This document shows, piece by piece, positions 16,723 to 25,168 of a stretch of DNA of 45,779 nucleotides (position 1 is its first letter; the number at the start of each line of letters is the position of its first letter). Source of the DNA: an uncultured Porphyromonadaceae bacterium. Lineage in GTDB: Bacteria; Bacteroidota; Bacteroidia; Bacteroidales; Muribaculaceae. The DNA is taken from contig CABUPJ010000025.1 in NCBI GenBank assembly GCA_902493335.1, forward strand, positions 1-45,779. Direction: 5' to 3'. Below the pieces are notes generated by a model. That model saw only the letters and a program-made list of their open reading frames with translations, searched no databases and was not told the DNA's origin. Made by a program: the position numbers and the translations under genes.

Positions 16723-17733
16723 TTAGAATTTTTTGCCGAAGACTATTGAGCAGAAGGTATTGACGAGAATTTTAAAATCAAATCCCCATGAACGATGTCC
16801 AAGATAATAAAGGTCATATTCAAGACGCCGCAGCATTTTTGCCATTGTATCTGTATAACCATTGTAGAGAGTGGCATATGATGTGGCGCCGGGTCTTATC
16901 TGATAAAGGTATGTATATCGGTTGTCATATTCAAGAATCTGGTCAATATAGAATTTTCGTTCCGGGCGAGGACCGATAAATGCCATATCGCCTTTGAAAA
17001 TATTATAGAGCTGGGGTATCTCGTCAAGATGGTGTGCGCGAAGGAAACGGCCGACTTTTGTCAGACGCGGATCATTATCTCCGCCCCCATGACTAAGTTG
17101 GGGTCCCATCTTTTCTGCATCCATACGCATGGTGCGAAATTTATATATCTTGAACGGACGTCCAAAGCGACCGATGCGTTCCTGTTTGAAAATTGCAGGC
17201 CCATTGTCTTCCTGTCTGATTGCAATCGCACAAACAACCCATACCGGAGAAAATATCAAAAGAGCCAAGCCTGAAAGGAAACAATCAATCACGCGTTTAG
17301 TATTACGCTCAAAAGCCGACATATTATCAGGGATAAATACATTCTTTGCAACAGCATCCTTTATACCGCTTGTAACAATGATGTCATCATCGTTGAAGTC
17401 TGAGCCTCGAAGTTTCTTTTCCCACTTGTTGTATGCTTTGATATCAAAAGCCTCCGGCATGATGAGCGACAAACTGTTTTCTGTCTGCTCTCTAACCTCG
17501 ACTGCATAATTAATCAAAGCGGCAATTGATTTCTCTTCCGTAATTGTACACGGAAGCTGAAGCTCTTCCGAGAACGAACGCATATTCATAAAACCATTCG
17601 ATTTGTCGAACAGCCTCAAACCGTAGGCAGAATATCCATATCCACACCAAGCTCCAATGCTATCATTATAATAAAGATGAATTTGGCACCCGTCATTCTG
17701 ACATTCTTTTTCAACTACTATATTCATTTCCAT
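16723..17733 (-). CDS. initiating sugar-phosphate transferase with novel N-terminal domain
   Basis: 336 residues with start at 17733 (in-frame ATG codons also at 17742 and 17727). Residues about 1-110 form a domain I do not recognise. It aligns without gaps to the whole 110-residue product of the neighbouring gene 17797-18129. Residues about 135-336 are a bacterial polyprenyl-phosphate sugar-1-phosphate transferase (WcaJ/PglC type): a membrane-reentrant hydrophobic helix (CFLSGLALLIFSPVWVVCAI), the FKQERIGRFG and FKIYKFRTM motifs, DE-P (HHLDEIPQLYNIFKGDM) and IGPRPE. It is expected to start repeat-unit synthesis on undecaprenyl phosphate at the inner membrane. Usual small members lack this N-terminal domain; WcaJ-type ones carry a membrane domain instead. 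Confidence 0.88.
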   Translation of the reverse strand: MEMNIVVEKECQNDGCQIHLYYNDSIGAWCGYGYSAYGLRLFDKSNGFMNMRSFSEELQLPCTITEEKSIAALINYAVEVREQTENSLSLIMPEAFDIKAYNKWEKKLRGSDFNDDDIIVTSGIKDAVAKNVFIPDNMSAFERNTKRVIDCFLSGLALLIFSPVWVVCAIAIRQEDNGPAIFKQERIGRFGRPFKIYKFRTMRMDAEKMGPQLSHGGGDNDPRLTKVGRFLRAHHLDEIPQLYNIFKGDMAFIGPRPERKFYIDQILEYDNRYTYLYQIRPGATSYATLYNGYTDTMAKMLRRLEYDLYYLGHRSWGFDFKILVNTFCSIVFGKKF

Positions 17734-17796
17734 AGTTATCAATTAAATAAAAAGCGCAATCGCAATATGTGACTTAAAATTATAATCGGCGGTATA

Positions 17797-18129
17797 CTAC
17801 CCTTTCAGACGGCAAGCCCAAACAGAGTAAACTTCAATATCTATTCCATGAGCCATTCTCAGACGGACATACGTACCTGTCATTTCTTCAATATCCGCAG
17901 CATTTTGAGCAAGAGACATAAGTTTGCTTAGGGCAAGCAAAGTGACAGGCATACACATTTCCTCTGAATAATGGCTATTACCTTTTATTCCATTGTCTTT
18001 CAGCCATAAGGCTACTCCAAAAGCAGAAATTCCAAAAGCACACCACAGACCGACCCGTTCATCCCAATAAAGATGAATTCTGCTATTATCATTAATGCAT
18101 TCATTCCAAATTATAATTTCAGCATTCAT
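17797..18129 (-). CDS. orphan protein homologous to the N-terminal domain of the next gene
   Basis: The 110-residue soluble protein starts MNAEIIIWNEC. I recognise no family. It aligns without gaps to residues 1-110 of the sugar-phosphate transferase encoded 63 bases downstream, with about 38 identities by hand count. Shared blocks are E-C-x-N-D, IHLY, G-x-W-C-x-x-G-x-S-A-x-G, SEE, P-x-T, D-I-x-x-Y and a final W-x-x-x-L-x-G. The conserved W, C, H and aromatic residues suggest a compact beta-rich binding domain. Its position suggests a regulator, partner or decoy for the fused domain. A tandem duplication with loss of the transferase part is an alternative origin. Confidence 0.75.
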   Translation of the reverse strand: MNAEIIIWNECINDNSRIHLYWDERVGLWCAFGISAFGVALWLKDNGIKGNSHYSEEMCMPVTLLALSKLMSLAQNAADIEEMTGTYVRLRMAHGIDIEVYSVWACRLKG

Positions 18130-18214
18130 GATTATAGTATAAAATCCGACGAAGTATATTTATATACAAGCGACTTAGCCAGCTATAAATAACAGCTATT
18201 GTCTATATATTTTC

Positions 18215-19393
18215 TTACTCTTTTCTCCAGACCATCTTGTTGACGACGGTGACGTATGACTGGATGATTTTGACGACGATGTTTGAGACGTTTTCGCGGA
18301 CGTAGACATCGACGGGGGTGCCGTCGTCGTGGTTGCGGTTCATCGAGATTGCCGTCTCGACGGCCTGCAGCAGCGATTTCTCGTCTATGCCGGCCAGGAT
18401 GAAGCCTGCGTTGTCGAGCGACTCGGGACGCTCGGTCGAGGTGCGGATGCACACAGCCGGGAAGGAATGGCCGACCGAGGTGAAGAATGACGATTCCTCG
18501 GGAAGTGTTCCAGAGTCGGAGATTACCGCGGCGGCGTTCATCTGCAGGCAGTTGTAGTCGTGAAAGCCGAGAGGTTCGTGGCGGATGACGCGAGGGTCAA
18601 GTCTGAATCCGCTCTGTTCAAGGCGCTTGCGGCTGCGGGGATGACAGCTGTAGAGTATCGGCATGTCATATTTTTGGGCAATCGCGTTGATGGCGTTGAA
18701 CAGCGACAGGAAGTTCTTCTCGGTGTCGATGTTTTCCTCGCGGTGGGCCGACAGGAGGATGTATCTGCCCTTTTCGAGACCGAGACGGGCGTGGATGTCG
18801 CTCGCCTCGATGTCGGCGAGATTCTCGTGAAGCACCTCGGCCATGGGCGAACCGGTTACATAGGTACGCTCTTTAGGCAGTCCGCAGTCGGCGAGGTAAC
18901 GGCGGGCATGCTCGCTGTAGCAGAGGTTGACGTCGCTGATGATGTCGACGATGCGCCGGTTGGTCTCTTCGGGAAGACATTCGTCCTTGCAGCGGTTGCC
19001 GGCCTCCATGTGGAAGATGGGGATGTGGAGGCGTTTGGCGGCGATGGCGCTCAGGCATGAGTTCGTATCGCCAAGGATAAGCAGAGCGTCGGGCCGGATA
19101 TCGGCCATCAGCTTGTACGAGCAGTTGATGATGTTGCCTACGGTAGCTCCGAGATCGTCACCGACGGCATCCATATATACCTCGGGATCGGCGAGCTTCA
19201 GGTCTTTGAAGAAGACGCCGTTGAGGTTGTAGTCGTAGTTCTGGCCTGTGTGGGCGAGAATGACGTCGAAATACTTGCGGCACTTGTTGATGGTGGCCGC
19301 CAGACGGATAATCTCGGGACGGGTGCCGACGATAATGAGGAGCTTTAGCCTGCCGTTGTCGGCAAAATGGATGTCTTTATAATCGGTTTTCAT
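18215..19393 (-). CDS. fnlC: UDP-HexNAc 2-epimerase for UDP-L-FucNAc (FnlC/CapG type)
   Basis: 392-residue non-hydrolysing UDP-GlcNAc 2-epimerase-fold enzyme. Signatures are GTRPEIIRLA, HTGQNYD, MEAGNRC, PEETNRRIVD, SAHREENID and SDSGTLPEES. In a CapE/CapF/CapG set this enzyme performs the last step, 2-epimerisation of UDP-2-acetamido-2,6-dideoxy-L-talose to UDP-L-FucNAc; the neighbours fnlA and capF support that role over plain UDP-ManNAc synthesis. Its start overlaps the capF stop (ATGA, 19390-19393). Like capF, it is GC-rich compared with the glycosyltransferase genes upstream, as if this pair had a different recent history. Confidence 0.9.
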   Translation of the reverse strand: MKTDYKDIHFADNGRLKLLIIVGTRPEIIRLAATINKCRKYFDVILAHTGQNYDYNLNGVFFKDLKLADPEVYMDAVGDDLGATVGNIINCSYKLMADIRPDALLILGDTNSCLSAIAAKRLHIPIFHMEAGNRCKDECLPEETNRRIVDIISDVNLCYSEHARRYLADCGLPKERTYVTGSPMAEVLHENLADIEASDIHARLGLEKGRYILLSAHREENIDTEKNFLSLFNAINAIAQKYDMPILYSCHPRSRKRLEQSGFRLDPRVIRHEPLGFHDYNCLQMNAAAVISDSGTLPEESSFFTSVGHSFPAVCIRTSTERPESLDNAGFILAGIDEKSLLQAVETAISMNRNHDDGTPVDVYVRENVSNIVVKIIQSYVTVVNKMVWRKE

Positions 19394-20589
19394 TTTACCG
19401 GATCGAAGTATGTGTCGGGGTGGTTCGGGTCGAAGATCTCGTTGCAGTACATGACGGTGACGAGGTCTTCGGTGTCGGAGAGGTTGATGATATTGTGGGT
19501 GTAGCCGGGAAGCATGATGACTGACTGAATTCTATCGCCGCTCACCTCGTATTCGAGGACTTCGTCTGAACCTTCGCGGCGCATCTGTATGAGTCCGTGG
19601 CCTTTGACGACGATAAACTGCTCCCATTTGCTGTCATGCCAGTGCTGGCCCTTGGTAATACCCGGCTTTGAGATGTTGACGCTTACCTGACCGCAGCCGG
19701 GAGTGTGGACCAGTTCGGTAAAAGAGCCACGTTGGTCGCAGTTCATCTTCAGGTCAAACACGGCCTTGTCTTTAGGCAGATAGCTGAGATAGGTCGAGAA
19801 GAGGCGCTTGGCGAAGCTGTCGGCGGGAATCTCAGGAATCATCAGCGTCTGCGGCAACTCGGCGAACTGATGCAACAGATCTACGATTTCGCCGAGTGTG
19901 GCATGGAAGGTCGTCGGGACATAGCAGTAACGGCCATCATCTTTGCCAACTGCTTCCACTCCGTCGAATTCGCAGTGGTGTTCTTTGCCCTGGAGGGCAA
20001 GGAGCATCTCCTCCACGAGGTCATCGATGTAAAGCAGCTCGAGTTCGACCGAGGGGTCGTTGACCTGGATAGGCAGACCGTTGGCGATGTTGTTGCAGAA
20101 TGTGGCTACGGCCGAATTATAGTTCGGACGGCACCATTTGCCGAAGAGATTCGGGAAGCGGTAGACAAGCACCCGGGCGCCTGTCTCTTCCGAGTAGCTG
20201 AAGAACAGTTCCTCGCCGGCCTTCTTGCTCTCGCCGTAAGGATGTCCGGCATAGCGGCCGATCAGAGTAGCCTGGATTGAACTCGACAGCATCACGGGGC
20301 ATTTGTTGTCATGCTTCCTCAGTGTGTCGAGCAAAGTCGAGGCGAAGCCGAAGTTGCCCTTGCGGAAATCCTCGGGATTCTCGGGGCGGTTTACGCCGGC
20401 AAGATTGAACACGAAATCAGCCTCGCGGCAGTAGCGGTCAAGCTCTTCGGGCGTCGAGTCGAGGTCGTACCCAAAGACCTCGTCGATTTCGACGGGATAG
20501 TTGCGCGCCTTGCCGTCCCTGATGTTGTTTAACTTGGCGCAGAGGTTACGGCCGACAAAGCCCTTGGCGCCGGTGACTAATATTTTCAT
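19390..20589 (-). CDS. capF: CapF/FnlB: epimerase-reductase with C-terminal cupin
   Basis: 399 residues. The N-terminal extended-SDR domain (about 1-260) has the NAD(P)-binding start TGAKGFVGRNL and the catalytic YGESKKAGEE. The C-terminal cupin domain (about 270-399) has a metal-site pattern around KGQHWHDSKWEQF. In the L-FucNAc pathway this bifunctional enzyme takes the 4-keto intermediate from FnlA/CapE, epimerises it at C3 (cupin) and reduces it at C4 (SDR) to UDP-2-acetamido-2,6-dideoxy-L-talose. It overlaps wbuC upstream and fnlC downstream by ATGA, giving a tightly coupled cassette. Confidence 0.93.
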   Translation of the reverse strand: MKILVTGAKGFVGRNLCAKLNNIRDGKARNYPVEIDEVFGYDLDSTPEELDRYCREADFVFNLAGVNRPENPEDFRKGNFGFASTLLDTLRKHDNKCPVMLSSSIQATLIGRYAGHPYGESKKAGEELFFSYSEETGARVLVYRFPNLFGKWCRPNYNSAVATFCNNIANGLPIQVNDPSVELELLYIDDLVEEMLLALQGKEHHCEFDGVEAVGKDDGRYCYVPTTFHATLGEIVDLLHQFAELPQTLMIPEIPADSFAKRLFSTYLSYLPKDKAVFDLKMNCDQRGSFTELVHTPGCGQVSVNISKPGITKGQHWHDSKWEQFIVVKGHGLIQMRREGSDEVLEYEVSGDRIQSVIMLPGYTHNIINLSDTEDLVTVMYCNEIFDPNHPDTYFDPVK

Positions 20590-20981
20590 AGCGTGAGAAT
20601 ATCTTTAGGTGAAAGAGGCTCATACGCCCCGTCTTTAGCTTCAAAAATTACCGTACCCGACTCGCATGCTATTATTTTGTGCCAACGTCCTTTTTCTATG
20701 TTAACTCCAACATATTCCGATCCGGCTTTCATATGTACACGTTCGGTTATGTTACCTTCGTCATCATAAAAGATTTCTTCAGCACTGCCACGAAGTATTA
20801 TACAGCTCTCAGAACTGTGTCTATGACGGTGTATCGGCAGTTCAGAACCGGGTTCAATGGCGTTTAACATCCGCTGGGAATTATCTGCGGTTGTCGTCCG
20901 CATATCCCGGTTCATCCGCAGACGAGAAGACATCAAAGCCTCGGCAGATAATGAGTCAAGAATCAGTTTATCGATGACCAT
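20586..20981 (-). CDS. wbuC: WbuC-family cupin metalloprotein
   Basis: 131-residue single-domain cupin with a metal-binding histidine cluster HRHRHSSESC in the first cupin motif and a later WHKIIACE segment. WbuC-type proteins accompany L-FucNAc genes in O-antigen clusters; their exact activity is not settled. Here the gene is inserted between fnlA and capF, two bases after the fnlA stop and overlapping capF by ATGA, so it is translated as part of the cassette. Its base composition is more AT-rich than capF and fnlC. Confidence 0.85.
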   Translation of the reverse strand: MVIDKLILDSLSAEALMSSRLRMNRDMRTTTADNSQRMLNAIEPGSELPIHRHRHSSESCIILRGSAEEIFYDDEGNITERVHMKAGSEYVGVNIEKGRWHKIIACESGTVIFEAKDGAYEPLSPKDILTL

Positions 20982-20983
20982 TA

Positions 20984-22057
20984 TTATTCGCTTCTGATTT
21001 CACGCTTGGTGTCAGCTTCTATAAGTCCGAGGTCGGCTTGAATGAAGCGCAGTCGCATAAGCTGTTCCTTCATTCCTTCCACATCAAGACGACGCGTGTT
21101 ATGGCTATGGTAGTCTTCTATGCGACTGACTTCCTCATTACCTTGCGTGAAGAACTTATCATAGTTCAAATCACGAGTATCACAGGGTATACGATAATAA
21201 TTACCCATGTCAATTGCCTTAGCCATTTCTTCGCGTGTGACAAGTGTTTCATAGAGCTTCTCTCCATGACGTGTCCCGATGACCTTAACCTCCGTATCGG
21301 CATATTTGGGATCTACTTTGGCATAGATTTCCTTCAAAGCTTGTGCCAGCGTAGACAAAGTGGCTGCCGGAGCTTTCTGAACGAAGAGGTCTCCATTGTG
21401 ACCATGGGTGAATGCATATATTACCAAATCGACGGCATCATCAAGGGTCATCATAAAACGAGTCATTTCGGGGTCGGTAATGGTTATGGGCTTGTCCTGC
21501 ATCATCTGATCTACCCAAAGCGGTATGACAGATCCGCGACTTGCCATCACATTACCATAGCGGGTACAGCATATTGTAGTCGGTGCACCCTCGCCCAGTT
21601 CACGACCTTTGGCGATTGCAACCTTTTCCATCAACGCCTTGGATATACCCATAGCATTAATAGGATATGCCGCCTTATCTGTCGACAGCACCACTACGTT
21701 CTTAACACCATGTTCAATGGCCGACAAAAGCACATTGTTTGTACCGATGACATTCGTCATCGTTGCCTCCAAAGGAAAGAATTCACATGATGGCACTTGC
21801 TTTAGGGCTGCCGCTGAGAATACATAATCTACGCCACGCATAGCGACATCGACCGACTGCTTGTTACGCACATTGCCGATGAAATATTTCACTTTGGGGT
21901 TCTGAAGCTTATGGCGCATATCGTCCTGCTTCTTTTCATCTCGGCTTAAAATGCGAATTTCTTTGATATCAGAGTCGAGAAAGCGACGTAGCACAGCATT
22001 ACCGAACGAGCCGGTGCCTCCCGTTATCAAGAGGACTTTGTCTTTGAAAACTGACAT
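20984..22057 (-). CDS. fnlA: FnlA/CapE: UDP-GlcNAc 4,6-dehydratase/5-epimerase
   Basis: 357-residue SDR enzyme that starts UDP-L-FucNAc synthesis from UDP-GlcNAc. It has the NADP-binding ITGGTGSFGNAVLR, RDEKKQDDMRH, and LSTDKAAYPINAMGISKALMEK, in which the usual SDR tyrosine is Met, as in CapE/PglF-type dehydratases. RYGNVMASRGSVIP and RHGEKLYETL are also typical. Six bases separate it from the upstream glycosyltransferase and two from wbuC. Confidence 0.93.
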   Translation of the reverse strand: MSVFKDKVLLITGGTGSFGNAVLRRFLDSDIKEIRILSRDEKKQDDMRHKLQNPKVKYFIGNVRNKQSVDVAMRGVDYVFSAAALKQVPSCEFFPLEATMTNVIGTNNVLLSAIEHGVKNVVVLSTDKAAYPINAMGISKALMEKVAIAKGRELGEGAPTTICCTRYGNVMASRGSVIPLWVDQMMQDKPITITDPEMTRFMMTLDDAVDLVIYAFTHGHNGDLFVQKAPAATLSTLAQALKEIYAKVDPKYADTEVKVIGTRHGEKLYETLVTREEMAKAIDMGNYYRIPCDTRDLNYDKFFTQGNEEVSRIEDYHSHNTRRLDVEGMKEQLMRLRFIQADLGLIEADTKREIRSE

Positions 22058-22063
22058 ATTATA

Positions 22064-23278
22064 TTATTTAATTAATTTATGAAATAGATTACGGTATTTT
22101 TTTAAATTATATGAACTTGAGTAATACACGTGGCCAAACTCAAAACCGCGGTGTCCCATCTCGAATCCTTCGGCTCTATTTTTATATATTGACAATATCG
22201 CGTCTGCGACCATGTCAGGATTATCATCCGGACAGGCAATACCGATATTATTGTCATTAATTTCCTTAGTATAAATACTATCGGCATCAGCCGACGTTAC
22301 AATAGGACGTTTACACTGCATCAAAAGTCCGGCTTTACTTGGAACTGAGTTACCGATAATCCCATGTTTTAATGGGATAAGGCATACCGTACATGCGCTG
22401 TAAACATCAGAAACCATTTCCTGCGGTTCCAACGGCAGAAATACAATATTTGAAAGCCCCGACGCCTTAACGGCAGCTTCAAATTCATCTCGCTGGCTTC
22501 CCATGCCAATCATTTGAATCTGTATGTCCTTGAAATCTGCAAGACGCTTGGCTACTTCAATGACCATTTTGTAATCAAATACATAGCCCATAGTTCCTGC
22601 ATATTGTACGTAAAATATGTCAGGACTCATACCATATTTTTGTACAAATCGATTTTCTTCCCAGTCAATCTCTCTGACGACATTGTCATCGAACCAATTG
22701 ACTATTACTTCAGTCTTTTCTATGGGAACGCCCTGCTCAATTATTTTCACCCGCATGTCCTCCGAAATTCCTACGATTACATCCGGTATCTTATAAGCAA
22801 ATTTCTGCATCGAATAAAAGATGTTTTGCATCCACTTCCTCGGCATTTTCCCACTCGCTATCGTACTGCCAGGAAACATGTCCTGAATATTCATAACTAC
22901 AGCTTGATGTTTGCGGTATTTCTTTACCACATAAGCATTGAAAAGGATTGTAGGGGTCGAATGCAAGAACACAATATCAGCCACCTGCATAAATTCCTTG
23001 ACATACCGCCTCATTTTAAAAGCATATGTCACTCCTTCTATATACCTCATAGGCAAGTTGCTACGCTTAGCTTCTGAAGCTTTTATCAGATGGTAATGGA
23101 AATGAGGATGACTTAAGAAATAATCAGGAATATGTTTATCATTACACGGATCTTCGCGCCCAATATAATATATATCATCGCCCTCATTTAGAAAATAAGT
23201 CAACATTGCGACGTCAAGGTGAAAATGAGGATTGGGCTTGCGATAGAAGTCTATATTTGAGATATAGAGTATGTTCAT
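22064..23278 (-). CDS. WbuB-like glycosyltransferase (GT4 fold)
   Basis: 404-residue GT-B glycosyltransferase, start chosen at 23278 (MNILYISNIDF) rather than an upstream in-frame ATG at 23317. The acceptor-binding N-terminal half has HLDVAMLTYFL. The C-terminal donor half has the YAGTMGY segment and a late VPSKAGLLMQCKRPI stretch where GT4 members carry their E-x7-E-like motif. It is placed immediately before fnlA-wbuC-capF-fnlC, so the likely donor is UDP-L-FucNAc. That specificity is inference from context and from the WbuB-like appearance. Confidence 0.8.
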   Translation of the reverse strand: MNILYISNIDFYRKPNPHFHLDVAMLTYFLNEGDDIYYIGREDPCNDKHIPDYFLSHPHFHYHLIKASEAKRSNLPMRYIEGVTYAFKMRRYVKEFMQVADIVFLHSTPTILFNAYVVKKYRKHQAVVMNIQDMFPGSTIASGKMPRKWMQNIFYSMQKFAYKIPDVIVGISEDMRVKIIEQGVPIEKTEVIVNWFDDNVVREIDWEENRFVQKYGMSPDIFYVQYAGTMGYVFDYKMVIEVAKRLADFKDIQIQMIGMGSQRDEFEAAVKASGLSNIVFLPLEPQEMVSDVYSACTVCLIPLKHGIIGNSVPSKAGLLMQCKRPIVTSADADSIYTKEINDNNIGIACPDDNPDMVADAILSIYKNRAEGFEMGHRGFEFGHVYYSSSYNLKKYRNLFHKLIK

Positions 23279-23623
23279 AATTAAGTTATATTTATGATCT
23301 TGGTTATAGATTAGCACCTCTTTAATACTATTTCTTTTATTAGGGTATTCTATAGAATACTTTCTAAATCTTTATCGCTATTCGCCTAAAATTCAAACCA
23401 TTTGATTTTGTTATGCGTACTAAATAATCCCCAGGTTCTAATCGTTGTCCAAACGAAAAATGATTTTATCTTTAAATAGATAAAGGAGGCTAAAACTATG
23501 ACAGATACTATAATTCAATCGCTGTTATATGACTCCACATTTAGCAAATACTCAAATAAAACATTGTAAAAACACAAGTCAATCAACGCCTAAATAAAAT
23601 TCCCTATAAGACAAAATCTATTT
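23279..23623. other. 345-bp AT-rich gap inside the polysaccharide locus
   Basis: No gene of the minus-strand operon fills this gap and no clear minus-strand TAnnTTTG box is seen. It holds a 16-bp perfect palindrome GTATTCTATAGAATAC (23345-23360), a 7-bp hairpin TTTATCT/AGATAAA (23466-23485) and, on the opposite strand, a 23-codon frame with a strong Shine-Dalgarno site. It could be a scar of gene loss or an element remnant. Confidence 0.5.
23498..23569 (+). CDS. possible 23-residue small protein, antisense to the operon
   Basis: ATG at 23498, stop at 23567, 23 residues (starts MTDTIIQSLLYD). AAAGGAGG lies at 23482-23489, an unusually good Shine-Dalgarno for this genome, and a 7-bp hairpin (23466-23485) overlaps it, so folding could hide the site. 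No plus-strand promoter of the usual form is visible. It may be a real small protein, the 5' end of a lost gene or mobile element, or chance. Confidence 0.3.
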   Translation: MTDTIIQSLLYDSTFSKYSNKTL

Positions 23624-24682
23624 TTATTTTTTATTATAATCTATGTAATCAAATATGCTCTTTAATACTATTTCGGGACTATATTTGTCGGCTTCGTTTA
23701 AACAATTATAAGCCATTTCAAAATGGAGATTTCTGTCATTATAAAGTCTTAAAATAGCATCGCTGAGTGCATAAGGATTTTTTACTGGTACAAGAATACC
23801 AGTTTTACCATCTAAAATCACATCTGAATTGTATAACCAATCTGTTGCTATTATTGGCAACGCTGAATTATAAGCATCTATTACGCACCCAGGGAAACCC
23901 TCCCCGTAATAGAATGTTGGGAACAACATCAAAAAATAATTCTTTAAATACTGAACTGTCTGGTCATAAGGGATAATTCCTTTGTAATCCAGAATATCCT
24001 TGTTTTCATTTAATAATTCAGAAAGACGTTCTTTGTATGTATCAGGGACAAGTCCGTAAAAATCAAGTTTTAAAAATCTACCACCTAAACGATTGTTACA
24101 GATCTTAACAGCTTCAATGGCATCTTCTACCCCTTTATCTTTATATATCCTTGAAAATACACAAAGTTTTAGATGTTTTTCATTTATAATTTTGAGATCC
24201 GTAAATAATCGTGTTTGTAATCGTTTAGGATTCGATGATATTGCGACATTCTTTACTCCCAATGATTCGAGATCATTTAAAATGTTAGATGTCTGAACAA
24301 ATATTATATCAAATTTATTCTCAAGTTTCAGGTATAATGGTTTCTTTCTTAATAGAGCAGGTAAAAAACCACCTATGACAATATGTATGAGCTTCTTTTT
24401 AAATAATATATTTAACAAAATCAGCAATGGAACAAATATTTTATATCCATTGTCAGCAGGTGCTATCGCCACAATTTTTGAATTCTGAATCATCCTGAGA
24501 CTCTCCAGGAAAAAAGATATTGGCCTTTTTTTCCATTGATTTGTATTGACAGTTATGACATTGGCTTCACCATATCTACGTTTAAGTTCGTCAGTTATAA
24601 TAGTAGTTCTGACAGCTTGTCCATCTGCAATTTGCTTACCATCACCAAATTGCCCCCAAACTCCTACAATGTATTTACTCAT
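23624..24682 (-). CDS. glycosyltransferase family 4
   Basis: 352-residue GT-B enzyme. The C-terminal donor domain shows KLCVFSRIYKDKGVEDAIEA and the GT4 E-x7-E region as YGEGFPGCVIDAYNSALPIIATD, followed by GKTGILVP. It is expected to work on the cytoplasmic face of the membrane adding one sugar to the lipid-linked repeat; donor and linkage are unknown. It starts three bases after the acetyltransferase stop and is strongly AT-rich, as are its neighbours. Confidence 0.85.
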   Translation of the reverse strand: MSKYIVGVWGQFGDGKQIADGQAVRTTIITDELKRRYGEANVITVNTNQWKKRPISFFLESLRMIQNSKIVAIAPADNGYKIFVPLLILLNILFKKKLIHIVIGGFLPALLRKKPLYLKLENKFDIIFVQTSNILNDLESLGVKNVAISSNPKRLQTRLFTDLKIINEKHLKLCVFSRIYKDKGVEDAIEAVKICNNRLGGRFLKLDFYGLVPDTYKERLSELLNENKDILDYKGIIPYDQTVQYLKNYFLMLFPTFYYGEGFPGCVIDAYNSALPIIATDWLYNSDVILDGKTGILVPVKNPYALSDAILRLYNDRNLHFEMAYNCLNEADKYSPEIVLKSIFDYIDYNKK

Positions 24683-24685
24683 GGC

Positions 24686-25168
24686 TTATTTTTTTATTTT
24701 AGCTGGGCTACCAGCGACAACAGCATTTTCAGGAACATCACAAATAACAACAGAACCTGCAGCTATAGTAGCATTATCTCCAATCTTAATACCTCCCAAT
24801 ATGACACTATTAGCTCCAATTGTAACATTATTACCTATAATAGGAGCTAAGCCACCTCGCTTAGCTGTACCAATTGTAGTATTTTGATGTAGTCTTACAT
24901 TGTCACCTATAATGCATTGAGGATTTATAACGAGACCAATTCCATGATTAACAATGCAACATTTTCCAAGTTTTACACGTTCTGGAATATCGATTCCTAA
25001 TATCCAACGAAAAACAAATCGATAAGTCAACCATAATGGTGCGGTTAGTAAATATACAAATCTATTTTTTGTCAATGGATGGATTAAACGATAACAACAA
25101 TAAAAGAACAACCCTTTAAAATTACCTCTATAACATTTCACCCAACCACATGAATAATGTCGTTTCAT
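24686..25168 (-). CDS. hexapeptide-repeat acetyltransferase (serine acetyltransferase-like)
   Basis: The 160-residue protein has a hydrophobic N-terminal region (about 15-60) and a left-handed beta-helix of hexapeptide repeats from about 65 on (IGDNVRLHQNTTIG, IGNNVTIGANSVILG, IGDNATIAAGSVV), with the catalytic-type histidine in LHQNTTIG. It ends in the AGSPAKI segment seen across this family. In a polysaccharide locus it most likely O-acetylates a sugar of the repeat. The start overlaps the upstream glycosyltransferase stop by ATGA. Confidence 0.85.
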   Translation of the reverse strand: MKRHYSCGWVKCYRGNFKGLFFYCCYRLIHPLTKNRFVYLLTAPLWLTYRFVFRWILGIDIPERVKLGKCCIVNHGIGLVINPQCIIGDNVRLHQNTTIGTAKRGGLAPIIGNNVTIGANSVILGGIKIGDNATIAAGSVVICDVPENAVVAGSPAKIKK

